NCBI RefSeq assembly: GCF_003605735.1
Contig: NZ_QXTJ01000022.1
Location: forward strand, 117,256-172,056
Direction: 5' to 3'
DNA from: Pseudomonas sp. LS-2
GTDB lineage: Bacteria; Pseudomonadota; Gammaproteobacteria; Pseudomonadales; Pseudomonadaceae
DNA length: 54,801 nt
Position numbers and translations under genes: made by a program. The notes under the pieces are model-generated. The model saw only the letters and a program-made list of their open reading frames with translations. It was not told the DNA's origin and searched no databases. This document shows, in pieces, positions 25,243 to 33,515 of the stretch. Each line of letters begins with the position of its first letter. Position 1 is the first letter of the stretch.

Positions 25243-25731
25243 TTGAAAAGTGCGACGACCGGCTCAGATCCTGTCATGGCCAGCAGGTGCGCGAACGCCT
25301 CCGTGCGCCGCGCCTCCCGCCGCTTGGGGCAAATCTACGACGAAGCCTTCACCGCTTGCGGCCTGAAAGCCACGCAATACTCATTGCTGTCGCAAATCGC
25401 TCGCAGCGATCAGCCCAGGATGCGCGACCTCGCCCAAGCCCTGGTCATGGACCTCTCAGCCCTTGGCCATACCCTAAAGCCGCTGGTTCGCGATGGGCTG
25501 GTCGCGTTGCAAGTGGACGAAACCGACCGACGTAGCCGACGCGTGCTGCTCACCGAAGCCGGACAGCAGAAATACGCGGACGCCCGCAAAATCTCCGAAC
25601 GGGTGTCTGACGTCTTCGACAAGACATTCGGCGCCGAAGAAACCGTGAAACTGCGCCAGGCGCTGGACTTCATCGCTTCAGAGGGGTTTGCGCATTCCCT
25701 GCTCGAAGAGTTGCAGGCGACCAACGCCTGA
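25243..25731 (+). CDS. MarR family transcriptional regulator
   Basis: A 162-residue winged-helix protein (RRLGQIYDEAFTACGLKATQYSLLSQIA, MRDLAQALVMDLSALGHTLKPLVRDGLVAL, ETDRRSRRVLLTEAGQQKY: recognition helix and wing). Translation probably begins at TTG 25243 after AACAGG; an ATG at 25276 is the alternative but has no ribosome binding site. Located right after the MFS gene, it probably represses that gene through the palindrome at 23834-23859. Confidence 0.88.
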   Translation: MKSATTGSDPVMASRCANASVRRASRRLGQIYDEAFTACGLKATQYSLLSQIARSDQPRMRDLAQALVMDLSALGHTLKPLVRDGLVALQVDETDRRSRRVLLTEAGQQKYADARKISERVSDVFDKTFGAEETVKLRQALDFIASEGFAHSLLEELQATNA

Positions 25732-25782
25732 CGCCGACAGCGCAGCATTCCCCCTCAAATCGGGCCCACTGGCCCAAACGCT

Positions 25783-25986
25783 CTAATCGCCGTCAGATCG
25801 ATCGTCCGGTGCCGGAAACAACGTATCGACCCGGTGACGACTGGACGTGCGCACCGGCGCCATCGCCGCAGACTCCGCCAACTTGGTCGCCATTTCCCAG
25901 TGCCGGCTTTCCTGCCCCTCAGGTCGGCCTTCAGTTTCCCAGATCAGTTGTGCAAGTTGACGAACAGCTTCTTCGTCCACACTCAT
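25783..25986 (-). CDS. DUF2934 family small protein
   Basis: A 67-residue protein, MSVDEEAVRQLAQLIWETEG then RPEGQESRHWEMATKLAES, the typical DUF2934 helix pair with Trp residues. The start at 25986 has AAGGGGG upstream. The polar tail ends RVDTLFPAPDDRSDGD. Members are small and common in Pseudomonas; the function is unknown. It may form a stress-type cluster with the DUF883 gene on the same strand. Confidence 0.8.
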   Translation of the reverse strand: MSVDEEAVRQLAQLIWETEGRPEGQESRHWEMATKLAESAAMAPVRTSSRHRVDTLFPAPDDRSDGD

Positions 25987-26208
25987 GCAATTCCCCCTTA
26001 TCAACCGCTGCAGATCGTTGCCCGGCATCAAATAGATCCCATGGCCATTGTCTGTCGCTACACCGGACAGCCCCGATATAAGCGCGGAAAGCGAGCACGG
26101 TTGCGATTGGTTTTCGTAGCGTCTACAGGGCACCGAAAGGGAGAATCGCCCTCCCGGGCCTCGTCTCAGGGTCGCAATGACACGATGACGGTTCACAATG
26201 GATGCCCC

Positions 26209-26544
26209 TTAGCGTTGTTTGCGCAAAAGCAACAGACTCAGCAGCAGCCCGACTCCCGCAGCAGCCCCTACTGCCGCCCAGGGACGAGCCACCACCCAGC
26301 CCTTCGCCTGCCCCACCGCTCGCGTCAACGGCGGCGGACCTTCCAGTGGCTGCACCGAAACATCAACCCCCTTCAGAAATGCCGCCAGCCGCTCCCGCGC
26401 CTGCTCGGTCCTGTCCTCATGCAGCGCGTCACCTGCCGCCAACAACGCGTTTGTTTCATCGAGAAACCTGTTCAACTGTGCGCGCGTCTTCTGATACAGG
26501 TCTTCGCGCAAGGTTGCAGAGATATCACTGACAATGGGAGTCAT
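26209..26544 (-). CDS. DUF883 (ElaB/YqjD-like) membrane protein
   Basis: A 111-residue protein starting MTPIVSDISATLREDLYQK. A long amphipathic helical part (LNRFLDETNALLAAGDALHEDRTEQARERL) is followed by a C-terminal membrane anchor (GAAAGVGLLLSLLLLRKQR), the arrangement of ElaB/YqjD proteins, which in E. coli bind ribosomes to the membrane in stationary phase. No clear ribosome binding site was seen at the chosen start. Confidence 0.8.
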   Translation of the reverse strand: MTPIVSDISATLREDLYQKTRAQLNRFLDETNALLAAGDALHEDRTEQARERLAAFLKGVDVSVQPLEGPPPLTRAVGQAKGWVVARPWAAVGAAAGVGLLLSLLLLRKQR

Positions 26545-26704
26545 GATGGGCACCGGATTCGGGTTGTCGAAATAAGTTGACCGGGCGCGGGAACGGTTGG
26601 TTCCGAGCAATCGCCCTTGAACAAACGTGCGGCCAATCGATGTTGTACAGACCGTTCAATCGGACCGCAGCCTGAACGAGCGCGGTCCAACGGGTGTTCT
26701 TGAA

Positions 26705-26926
26705 TCAAGATCCGGGCTTCACGATCGATCTATCCGTTGGCCCTTTGGATGGCTCGGGGTCATTGCTGGTGCGCGCCGGGTGCACCGGGTCGACTTGCGG
26801 ATCGGAAATATCCGGAGAGTCCGGATCAAAACCCAGCTCCTCATCGACGCCACCTTGCGTCGAGCGATTGGCGTCACCGTTTTCTTCCGGCTGAAAATTC
26901 CCGGGTTTATTGGAGTTCACGTTCAT
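26705..26926 (-). CDS. Small acidic disordered protein
   Basis: A 73-residue protein beginning MNVNSNKPGNFQPEENGDAN, with GGGAGAG just upstream of ATG 26926. It is rich in Asp, Pro, Asn and Ser (DEELGFDPDSPDISDPQVDP) and has no hydrophobic core, so it is probably disordered. Similar Pro/Asp-rich small proteins are familiar in Pseudomonas genomes, but I know of no function. It is on the same strand as the DUF883 and DUF2934 genes. Confidence 0.65.
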   Translation of the reverse strand: MNVNSNKPGNFQPEENGDANRSTQGGVDEELGFDPDSPDISDPQVDPVHPARTSNDPEPSKGPTDRSIVKPGS

Positions 26927-27184
26927 GTTGGGCTCTCCCTTATCAGCGCATGGATTGTCCACGCATGAGGGTGTGATGCAGTTGGGACGTGGGAGTGCCG
27001 GTGGGGGGACGAGTGGTTCACTGGAAGACATTGACGCTATCCAGCGCAAGAATGTGCGCAGAACAGTGATAAAAAACAGAGCAGCTCATAACAAATGACC
27101 GCCACTATCGTAAACTCACCCGCCATGACCATCAGCCGATTGGGTAGCCATTACCAGCGACGGGCTGCCACCAAGGAAAAAGAC

Positions 27185-27646
27185 ATGTACAAAAGGTTTG
27201 TTGCGGTAAGTCTGTTAGCGATAGGAGCGATTTCACTTTCAGGCTGCAATGACAAGGTTGAAAACAAGACCATTACCCACTACTCGACTGACCAATGCTT
27301 TGTTGACCTCATCGCGGGCAAACCAGACGCCACAGCTTATGTCCAGCGAAATACCGTGGAATTCATGGGCTGGGCGATCGACACCTCCACTCACGCTGCG
27401 CCAGAACAACTGAGGCTTCGCCTGACAGGTCTCCAAGGGATTCCTCACACGTTCGGCGATGCGGTTGCAGTTGACCGTCCGGACATTGCCAAGGCTTATA
27501 ACAACGAGAATCTGAAAAAGGCGGGTTTCTACTTCAAGGCAGACCTATCGTCCCTTGAGCCCGGCGGCTACGGGATAATCCTGGAGATGCCCCATGGCAA
27601 ATCCATGCTTGTGTGTCAGGTCAAGAAGACGCTGGTCATTCAATAA
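27185..27646 (+). CDS. Lipoprotein of unknown function
   Basis: A 153-residue protein with lipobox SLSGC near residue 21 and AAGGA upstream of ATG 27185. The mature part looks like a beta domain: VEFMGWAIDTSTHAAPEQLRLRL, DRPDIAKAYNNENLKKAGFYF, then LSSLEPGGYGIILEMPHGKSMLVC. The pattern GWA-D ... RPD(I/V)A.A.NN..L...GF ... L.PG.Y also occurs, as I recall, as an accessory domain in membrane proteins of surface polysaccharide synthesis. That would suit the neighbouring acyltransferases, but the link is tentative. A stem-loop follows at 27682-27706. Confidence 0.7.
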   Translation: MYKRFVAVSLLAIGAISLSGCNDKVENKTITHYSTDQCFVDLIAGKPDATAYVQRNTVEFMGWAIDTSTHAAPEQLRLRLTGLQGIPHTFGDAVAVDRPDIAKAYNNENLKKAGFYFKADLSSLEPGGYGIILEMPHGKSMLVCQVKKTLVIQ

Positions 27647-27681
27647 GCGCTCTTTGCACCCGTCGAACCAACGTGTTGGCA

Positions 27682-27706
27682 GCACCACCTCTGTACAGGG
27701 TGGTGC
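27682..27706 (+). terminator. Stem-loop after the lipoprotein gene
   Basis: GCACCACC at 27682-27689 pairs with GGTGGTGC at 27699-27706 across a nine-base loop. It lies 36 bases after the lipoprotein stop. There is no T-run, so termination strength is uncertain. Confidence 0.45.
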
Positions 27707-27778
27707 ACTGGCGAATTAAGGCGTTCACGCTGAGTCAGCCAAGCCGGTTTACGGTCAAAAACGCCCACATGATGAACA

Positions 27779-28093
27779 TCATGCAGCGTTGGAAATTATC
27801 TCTAACCGCAGCCGCAGAGCGATATCCCCAGAGACATTCGCCTTGAGAAGATCCTGACTGGAAGAAACTATCTCGCCCCCGAATATTCGACCGTCCTCCA
27901 TTTGTGCAACAGCGCCAATGGCAGACGAGCAGCTTGCGAACTGAGAGTATTGCCCTTCAAGCAATATCACACTGAAGAGGTTGACGCCTGCCTCAGGCTC
28001 CAGATAAACCGGCGTTGAATTCAGGCCGGCATAGTAGGTGAGAGACTCCGACGGCACATCGAGCACCAGATGCTTAATCCTTCTGTACGGCAT
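27779..28093 (-). CDS. Hypothetical protein
   Basis: A 104-residue protein starting MPYRRIKHLVLDVPSESLTYYAG. An excellent ribosome binding site (AAAGGAG, five bases before ATG 28093) supports expression. It lacks a signal peptide and appears to be beta-rich (VNLFSVILLEGQYSQFASCSSAIGAVAQMEDGRIFGGEIV). I recognise no family. It is divergent from the first acyltransferase gene, with 186 bases between the starts, in the A/T-richer accessory region. Confidence 0.6.
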   Translation of the reverse strand: MPYRRIKHLVLDVPSESLTYYAGLNSTPVYLEPEAGVNLFSVILLEGQYSQFASCSSAIGAVAQMEDGRIFGGEIVSSSQDLLKANVSGDIALRLRLEIISNAA

Positions 28094-28279
28094 ATTTGCT
28101 CCTTTCCCATGGGCACGTGGAAAGTTTATGAGACACCATTGCCGACCCTGACACCAGAGTTTTCCTATGCCATTCTCATTTCAGAGCGACATGCCGGGCC
28201 CCGACGAGTCATATCCCTACCATTCCTTCCCCTACAAAGTTACGATACGCACCCCGCGTAAAGCACACGAGAATGGAAT

Positions 28280-29503
28280 GTGAACGTAAAGCACCGATTG
28301 GACGCCTTAACCGCGCTACGTTTTTTTGCTGCCGCTATGATCGTGCTGACTCACGCCCATCCTATCTTCGGTTCCTTCGGTATCGCCGACGCGGCTCCGC
28401 TAGGCCAGGGCGTTTCATTTTTTTTCGTCCTGAGCGGATTCATTCTCGCCTATAACTATCGCGACTTTTCGCGAGACGGCTCGATCTCGCGGTTCCTGGT
28501 AGCGCGATTCGCCAGGGTATGGCCACTGCACTTGGTCACGTGCGTGATCTGGATAGGTTTGATTTTCCACTTCGACAGAGAGACCTATTTCACCGGCGAA
28601 GTCGGAATGATCCGACTCATCTCAAACCTGACCCTGACGCAATCCTGGATACCGCTCAAAGTCTGGTCATTGTCGTTTAACGGCGTTGCCTGGAGCATCT
28701 CGAACGAGATGTTCTTCTATTTGCTATTTCCCCTCTTCATCGGGATGTGGAGCAAGCACTGGGCGAAGCTTTTTTTCGTTGCAACTGCAGCGCTGGTCGC
28801 ATTCCTTTGGGCAGGTAACGCGCTGCAGTTAAAGACATCGGACTATTATGAGGGCGTGAGCCTACTCGGCACTGTCTACTTCAACCCTCTTGTGCGCGTT
28901 TTCGAATTCATGTTCGGAATTTTTATTGCCAAGGTATTCATGACGCCGGCGATCCACGACTTCAAAGCTAGCCGTTTTGGATGGCTTTACATTGAGCTAA
29001 TGACCCTGGGACTGGTGGTAGCTGCGATGCTCCTGGCGGGAAATCCAGGAAGAATCGCTGATACTTTTGGCACTTCCGTGGGTTACTACTATCAACGCGA
29101 AGGGATCTGGCTATTTTGGGGGTTACTCATTTTGGTGTTTGCGCTTAGCAAAGGCCCGATTGCAGCTCTTTTATCAACCAAGCCACTGGTCTTTCTAGGT
29201 GAAATCAGCTTTTCGCTCTACCTCGTCCACGCCATCCTTATCACGCTCATAGAACCCCACGCCGAGGCGATCAAGCAATACGGCCTGACGGGCTACGGTC
29301 TATTCTGGATAGTTGCACTGGTATCTTCCGCCCTTCTTTACAAAGGTGTGGAGGATCCCTGCCGGCACTTCATCATGAACGTTTGGGATCGCCGGCATTC
29401 CTCCGTTCGTGAAAACTTCCTTGCGAGTTACAAACCCGCAGCCATTGGTAGCGCCGCGCTTATTGTTCTTGCCGTCGCTGTCGTCCACCTGAACAGGTTT
29501 TGA
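28280..29503 (+). CDS. Acyltransferase family 3 membrane protein (module copy A)
   Basis: A 407-residue protein starting at GTG 28280 (NVKHRLDALTALRFFAAAM). It has about ten membrane segments. The RX10H motif of AT3 acyltransferases (Arg14, His25 in RFFAAAMIVLTH) is intact, as are GVSFFFVLSGFIL, FARVWPLHL, SWSISNEMFFYL-like and LGEISFSLYLVH. Such enzymes move acyl groups across the inner membrane onto surface sugars. Unlike OafB-type proteins it has no SGNH domain; the next gene, two bases after its stop, encodes a small periplasmic-facing partner. It is a close paralogue, of identical length, of the protein at 31700-32923. Confidence 0.88.
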   Translation: MNVKHRLDALTALRFFAAAMIVLTHAHPIFGSFGIADAAPLGQGVSFFFVLSGFILAYNYRDFSRDGSISRFLVARFARVWPLHLVTCVIWIGLIFHFDRETYFTGEVGMIRLISNLTLTQSWIPLKVWSLSFNGVAWSISNEMFFYLLFPLFIGMWSKHWAKLFFVATAALVAFLWAGNALQLKTSDYYEGVSLLGTVYFNPLVRVFEFMFGIFIAKVFMTPAIHDFKASRFGWLYIELMTLGLVVAAMLLAGNPGRIADTFGTSVGYYYQREGIWLFWGLLILVFALSKGPIAALLSTKPLVFLGEISFSLYLVHAILITLIEPHAEAIKQYGLTGYGLFWIVALVSSALLYKGVEDPCRHFIMNVWDRRHSSVRENFLASYKPAAIGSAALIVLAVAVVHLNRF

Positions 29504-29505
29504 AT

Positions 29506-29973
29506 ATGAAAAAATATTGGATCATTCCCGCTATAGCAATAGTAGCCATCGCTGGGGGCATGGTTTACTCCATGTCAACCCCTGACAAAACTGTAGTCGT
29601 ACAAAACTCAGCCACTTTCGTTGATGGCACTAAAATCACCGACGTGAAGTTCCAGCCATCTGATGCAGCGGATAAACACTTGGTCGCTGTCATAAAACTC
29701 GTTCCCGGGACCGAGAAAGGGCTGAGCTTTGCTGTCCACCTCAACGACGCCGATAAGAAAATTCTTACCAATGTCGGGGACTTCCCACTGGCAACCTACT
29801 GTAAAGGTGATGCCGCATTGGAATGCAACATTCCTATCGCAAGCGACAGCTTCGATAAGTCCTCCTCACTGGGTATCGCGGCCTATAAAATTCCTGGCCA
29901 GTTGATGCAGGTCCGGGAAGGCGTTTCTGACTGGGATGACCATCGCGCTATTTTTCTCACAAAGGCACCCTAA
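29506..29973 (+). CDS. Small membrane-anchored partner protein (module copy A)
   Basis: A 155-residue protein with one N-terminal membrane helix (KKYWIIPAIAIVAIAGGMVY) and a periplasmic beta-rich domain. The start is ATG 29506, two bases after the acyltransferase stop, with AGG eight bases upstream. It is clearly related to the protein at 32923-33402: both have a FVDGTKI/FKDGTVI strand, FAVHLND, GDF, the Cys pair in YCKG...LECNIPI, and G(V/L)SDWD(D/E)HRA(I/L)F near the end. No known family was recognised. It probably works with the acyltransferase. Confidence 0.8.
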   Translation: MKKYWIIPAIAIVAIAGGMVYSMSTPDKTVVVQNSATFVDGTKITDVKFQPSDAADKHLVAVIKLVPGTEKGLSFAVHLNDADKKILTNVGDFPLATYCKGDAALECNIPIASDSFDKSSSLGIAAYKIPGQLMQVREGVSDWDDHRAIFLTKAP

Positions 29974-30010
29974 GGTGTCGGTTTAGCTCGGCGCAAGCCT
30001 GGTTATTTGA

Positions 30011-30034
30011 AAGGCCCACCCAATGGTGGGCCTT
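30011..30034 (+). terminator. Terminator of acyltransferase module A
   Basis: AAGGCCCACC (30011-30020), loop CAAT, GGTGGGCCTT (30025-30034), followed by CTCGTTT. It is a good Rho-independent terminator 38 bases after the partner gene. The remaining bases to 30232 hold no recognisable gene. Confidence 0.8.
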
Positions 30035-30232
30035 CTCGTTTCTGAGGCACCTGCGCCACAGCAGGCGACAGCCACCCTTCAGGAATGCGACAGCTCCCCC
30101 GCGAACTAGTCCCAACGTGGCCATTGATCTAGTGCAGCCCTTCAAACACTACCGCCCGGGCGGCGCCTGATAGAAAAGACTGTTGATTTAAGGGCTTAAT
30201 CAATATCGTCACGTGATCTTTGATGAAAAAAA

Positions 30233-30252
30233 AGCCCGCCTAATGGCGGGCT
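30233..30252 (-). terminator. Terminator of the minus-strand acyltransferase gene
   Basis: AGCCCGCC, loop TAAT, GGCGGGCT. On the minus strand it is followed by a run of about eight T (the AAAAAAAA preceding it on the plus strand), a canonical Rho-independent terminator 20 bases past the stop of the gene at 30273-31433. Confidence 0.88.
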
Positions 30253-30272
30253 ATTTTCTTGTGTCCGCTGGG

Positions 30273-31433
30273 TTACAAAGCGGGTGAAGGCTGCGCATGA
30301 GTCCGTGCACGAATCTTCTCGAACAGTTTCCTGATCAAGGACTGCGCGGGTTTCTCAACCCACTGCCACAACTCATACGAGAGGATGAGTGACAGAACAA
30401 AGAGAAAATACGGCTTGGCAGCGGGACTGATAAACATAAACTGGTCCTGATGCGAGATGTAGTACCTGAGCAAAATTTGATGAACCAGATAGAACGAGAA
30501 GCTTATTTCCCCGAGCGTGACGAAGAATCTGAACGACAACAAGTCAGATATGTACCCACGGCACTTTGCAAACACCACGACGACCAGCGCAAAGAAGAAG
30601 GCCGAAAAATAGTGCGAGAAATATTCCGACATGGCGGGCCCCGTCCGGAAACCGACGTTTTTCAGCCAGTAGTAGAACGTCACGAACGACAGCAGAAACG
30701 CTGCAATCATCACAAATTCAAGCGCAGTGGACACGACTTTTGACTTCAATGCACTGAAACTGACATGACGAACCAGAACATTAGCCATCACGCCAATACA
30801 GAACTCCTGGAACCGACTGATGGGGCTGATATAGGTTATCCCATGGGAGTTGAAGACCGAACTGTCAGCCGGGTAGTACGCCAATCCATTCACAACGCAG
30901 ACGTATGCGATCACGAACCCTACCAGCGAAACAGCCAAGAAAGACCAGAGCGCAAACTTCAAGCCACGGCCGACCGCAAGGACCACGGCCGGAAACGCGA
31001 GATAGAAAACGAACTCCGTTGAAATGCTCCAGGACACCCAGTTAAACGAAAAATAATAATCAGGAATGGGTATCAGCGAGTGCAGCATGGTGACGTTGGA
31101 AGCGACGGCCAGGGCCACGTTGACCCCATCCTTCACCCATTGCTGTTCCGGAAGGATCGAGACCAGCAGAACGAGGGCTGCGATATGCGCGGGCCAAACC
31201 CTTGCAAACCGATACACCAGAAATTTTGTGCTATCGAGCGGCTTGTCCGAGGACAGGTAGACATGAGAAAGAATGTACCCGGAAAGCACGAAAAAAAACC
31301 CCACGCCAGTGGAAAGCGGCAGCTTCTCAGTCGGGCCGGTAATCAAAATACCATTGCAATGGTGAATGAAGATTGCCAAGGCTGCGAAGAACCGAAGCGA
31401 CGTCAAGCTGGAAATGACACTAGGACTTCTCAT
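30273..31433 (-). CDS. Acyltransferase family 3 membrane protein (third, divergent copy)
   Basis: A 386-residue AT3 protein starting at ATG 31433 with GGGAGGGG upstream. It has about ten membrane segments; RX10H is intact (Arg14, His25 in RFFAALAIFIHH); GVGFFFVLSGYILSHVY, FARVWPAHI, SWSISTEFVFYLAFP and LGEISFSFYLVHQILL follow. It is more distant from copies A and B than they are from each other, and no partner gene follows it. The basic tail (RKLFEKIRARTHAQ) is cytosolic. It lies between the two plus-strand modules and reads in the opposite direction. Confidence 0.86.
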   Translation of the reverse strand: MRSPSVISSLTSLRFFAALAIFIHHCNGILITGPTEKLPLSTGVGFFFVLSGYILSHVYLSSDKPLDSTKFLVYRFARVWPAHIAALVLLVSILPEQQWVKDGVNVALAVASNVTMLHSLIPIPDYYFSFNWVSWSISTEFVFYLAFPAVVLAVGRGLKFALWSFLAVSLVGFVIAYVCVVNGLAYYPADSSVFNSHGITYISPISRFQEFCIGVMANVLVRHVSFSALKSKVVSTALEFVMIAAFLLSFVTFYYWLKNVGFRTGPAMSEYFSHYFSAFFFALVVVVFAKCRGYISDLLSFRFFVTLGEISFSFYLVHQILLRYYISHQDQFMFISPAAKPYFLFVLSLILSYELWQWVEKPAQSLIRKLFEKIRARTHAQPSPAL

Positions 31434-31699
31434 CGCCCCTCCCTGTAATGGCAAAAATGCGGCACGGCATCCTACCTTTGTAGATACTCGTAAGCAATCT
31501 GATACGAACCTTTTCAGCCTAATATTGTCGGGATAAATGGCGTGTTCGTTAGCCCGTCTGTCGGAAGCTCCCGACCTTTCAGTGCGAGCTTGATACTCGC
31601 CTGACAAATTACGCTTACAGGGCCCGTAATACGGTGCCTCCAGCAACACGTTACGCGGACAGCCTCCGCACCGCTGACACTCACTACGGAGAACGCCGG

Positions 31700-32923
31700 G
31701 TGCAAACAGTCACACGACTAGACGCGCTAACCTCGCTTCGATTTTTCGCCGCAGCCATGATCGTCATTGGCCATGCCGACCACATTTTTGGGTCTTTTGG
31801 GCTCGCTCAGCACCTGTCACTTTCTCAAGGCGTTTCATTTTTCTTTGTGCTGAGTGGATTCATCCTGACCTATAACTACCAAACGCTATCAACAAAGAAA
31901 GAAATTTCGCGATACCTCTTGGCCCGGATCGCTCGAATATGGCCGCTTCATCTGGCAACCGCACTCATCTGGATTGCCCTTGTCTTCCACTTCGACCGCC
32001 AAACTTACTTTCCCGGTATAACAGGTGTTATCAAGCTACTCTCCAACATGACGCTCACTCAATCGTGGCTGCCTTACGTGAACTGGGCGATATCGTTCAA
32101 CGGCGTTTCATGGAGCATCTCTAACGAGTTTTACTTCTACCTGATGCTTCCCGTGTTGGTTGCCATTCCCAAGAAATACTTACCGGTCGCGTTCATGACC
32201 TCGGCATTAATTGCCTTGGGCTTTATCATTACGGGCCAATTACTCGACCTCAAAGCATCAGATAGTTATGAGGGTGCAGGCCTACAGGGCATCCTGTATT
32301 TCAACCCGCTCGTGCGCATACTCGAGTTCGTCTCTGGCGTTTGCACAGCTGTGCTATTTAGACGATACAGCCTGAACCCACTTGTGATGTCGCGTACAAG
32401 CTGGCTTGCAGTTGAGATAGGTGTCATCGCTATCGCTGTCGCGACGCTAAGCACGGTTGGCAGGTCTGACTTCCTTCAGAGACTTGGCCCCTCTTTCAAC
32501 TACTACATGCAACGAGAAGGATTGTGGCCAATCTGGTGCGCATTGATCTTTGCCTTTGCATCGAGCAGAGGTCCCATACAGAAACTGCTGTCTATTAAAC
32601 CACTGGTATTTTTAGGGGAAATAAGCTTTGCCATATATCTCATTCACGCAACAATACTGGCGGTCGCCCCCGCTCACATGACGGTTGTTACATTGTGGAA
32701 ATTTGGATATATCGGCTTCTGGATGGTGCTTATCGTCGCTGCAAGCATGCTCCACATAGGGATCGAAGAACCTTTCAGAAAAATGATGCTCGCCGCGTGG
32801 GACAAACGAAACTCATCAATCTCTGACAACTTCAGATCAAGCTACACTCCCGCCGCGCTGAGTTGTGCCTTGCTCATGATGTTTGCAGGCGTCGCGGTAG
32901 CCCTCAGAATCGGAGTGCAGTAA
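31700..32923 (+). CDS. Acyltransferase family 3 membrane protein (module copy B)
   Basis: A 407-residue AT3 protein, the same length as copy A and identical or similar along most of it (RLDALTSLRFFAAAMIVIGH; GVSFFFVLSGFILTYNYQ; FNGVSWSISNEFYFYL; KPLVFLGEISFAIYLIHA). Arg14 and His25 of RX10H are present. The start is GTG 31700, preceded by GGAGA at good spacing; an upstream ATG at 31634 has no homologous sequence in copy A. Its stop overlaps the next start by one base (TAATG). Lack of an SGNH domain and presence of a partner gene repeat the copy A layout. Confidence 0.88.
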   Translation: MQTVTRLDALTSLRFFAAAMIVIGHADHIFGSFGLAQHLSLSQGVSFFFVLSGFILTYNYQTLSTKKEISRYLLARIARIWPLHLATALIWIALVFHFDRQTYFPGITGVIKLLSNMTLTQSWLPYVNWAISFNGVSWSISNEFYFYLMLPVLVAIPKKYLPVAFMTSALIALGFIITGQLLDLKASDSYEGAGLQGILYFNPLVRILEFVSGVCTAVLFRRYSLNPLVMSRTSWLAVEIGVIAIAVATLSTVGRSDFLQRLGPSFNYYMQREGLWPIWCALIFAFASSRGPIQKLLSIKPLVFLGEISFAIYLIHATILAVAPAHMTVVTLWKFGYIGFWMVLIVAASMLHIGIEEPFRKMMLAAWDKRNSSISDNFRSSYTPAALSCALLMMFAGVAVALRIGVQ

Positions 32924-33402
32924 TGAACAGATATTACTTGGCACCCGTGACGGTGACCATCGCGATCATGCTTGCGATGGTGCTTTCTATCGCTGTAAAC
33001 GAAAAGCCCAAGCAGGTTGCCGGACAGGCAAAATTCAAAGACGGCACGGTTATTTCGAACCTTCGCTTTGAAACATCTGACTCCGAAGATGGGCACAAAA
33101 TAGCAGTATTCAGTCTTCATACTGGCACAACCGGAAATCTGAAATTCGCGGTCCATCTTAACGACTCGAGCCACAACATTCAGGCAAAAGCGGGAGATTT
33201 TACCGTCGCATCATTCTGTAAGGGCGAGGGAATATTGACCTGTTCAATTCCTATCGAGCATGTACCGTTTGATGAGGCTGCCACGGTGGGCATTGCCGCC
33301 TACGCCACACCCAATGAGCTCATACCGGTGATAGAAGGCTTGTCTGACTGGGACGAACATCGCGCACTTTTCCCCAAAACGACTCCACCAGACATTCTTT
33401 AA
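32923..33402 (+). CDS. Small membrane-anchored partner protein (module copy B)
   Basis: A 159-residue protein with an N-terminal membrane helix (APVTVTIAIMLAMVLSIAV) and a periplasmic domain homologous to that of 29506-29973 (NLKFAVHLNDSSHNI, GDFTVASFCKGEGILTCSIP, GIAAYATPNELIPVIEGLSDW). Both Cys residues are kept, so a disulfide is likely. ATG 32923 overlaps the acyltransferase TAA, with GGAG upstream. The role is unknown; coupling suggests a one-to-one partnership with the acyltransferase. Confidence 0.8.
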   Translation: MNRYYLAPVTVTIAIMLAMVLSIAVNEKPKQVAGQAKFKDGTVISNLRFETSDSEDGHKIAVFSLHTGTTGNLKFAVHLNDSSHNIQAKAGDFTVASFCKGEGILTCSIPIEHVPFDEAATVGIAAYATPNELIPVIEGLSDWDEHRALFPKTTPPDIL

Positions 33403-33439
33403 TTGAGCCTGCCGTAATCACAGCAACCGGGTCCAAAAA

Positions 33440-33459
33440 ACAGCCCTTCTACGGGCTGT
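33440..33459. terminator. Bidirectional terminator between module B and the effector gene
   Basis: ACAGCCC (33440-33446), six-base loop, GGGCTGT (33453-33459). The plus strand continues CAATTTCG; the minus strand continues with a run of six T. It can serve both the acyltransferase module and the convergent effector gene ending at 33516. Confidence 0.8.
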
Positions 33460-33515
33460 CAATTTCGTCGTCCCTGTTGGGAACCCAACTAAAATCCTCC
33501 ACTGAACCAAAATCA

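Noticed and set aside
31634..31699. Upstream ATG for acyltransferase copy B
   Set aside because: The extra residues have no counterpart in copy A, and GTG 31700 has the better ribosome binding site and gives the same length as copy A.
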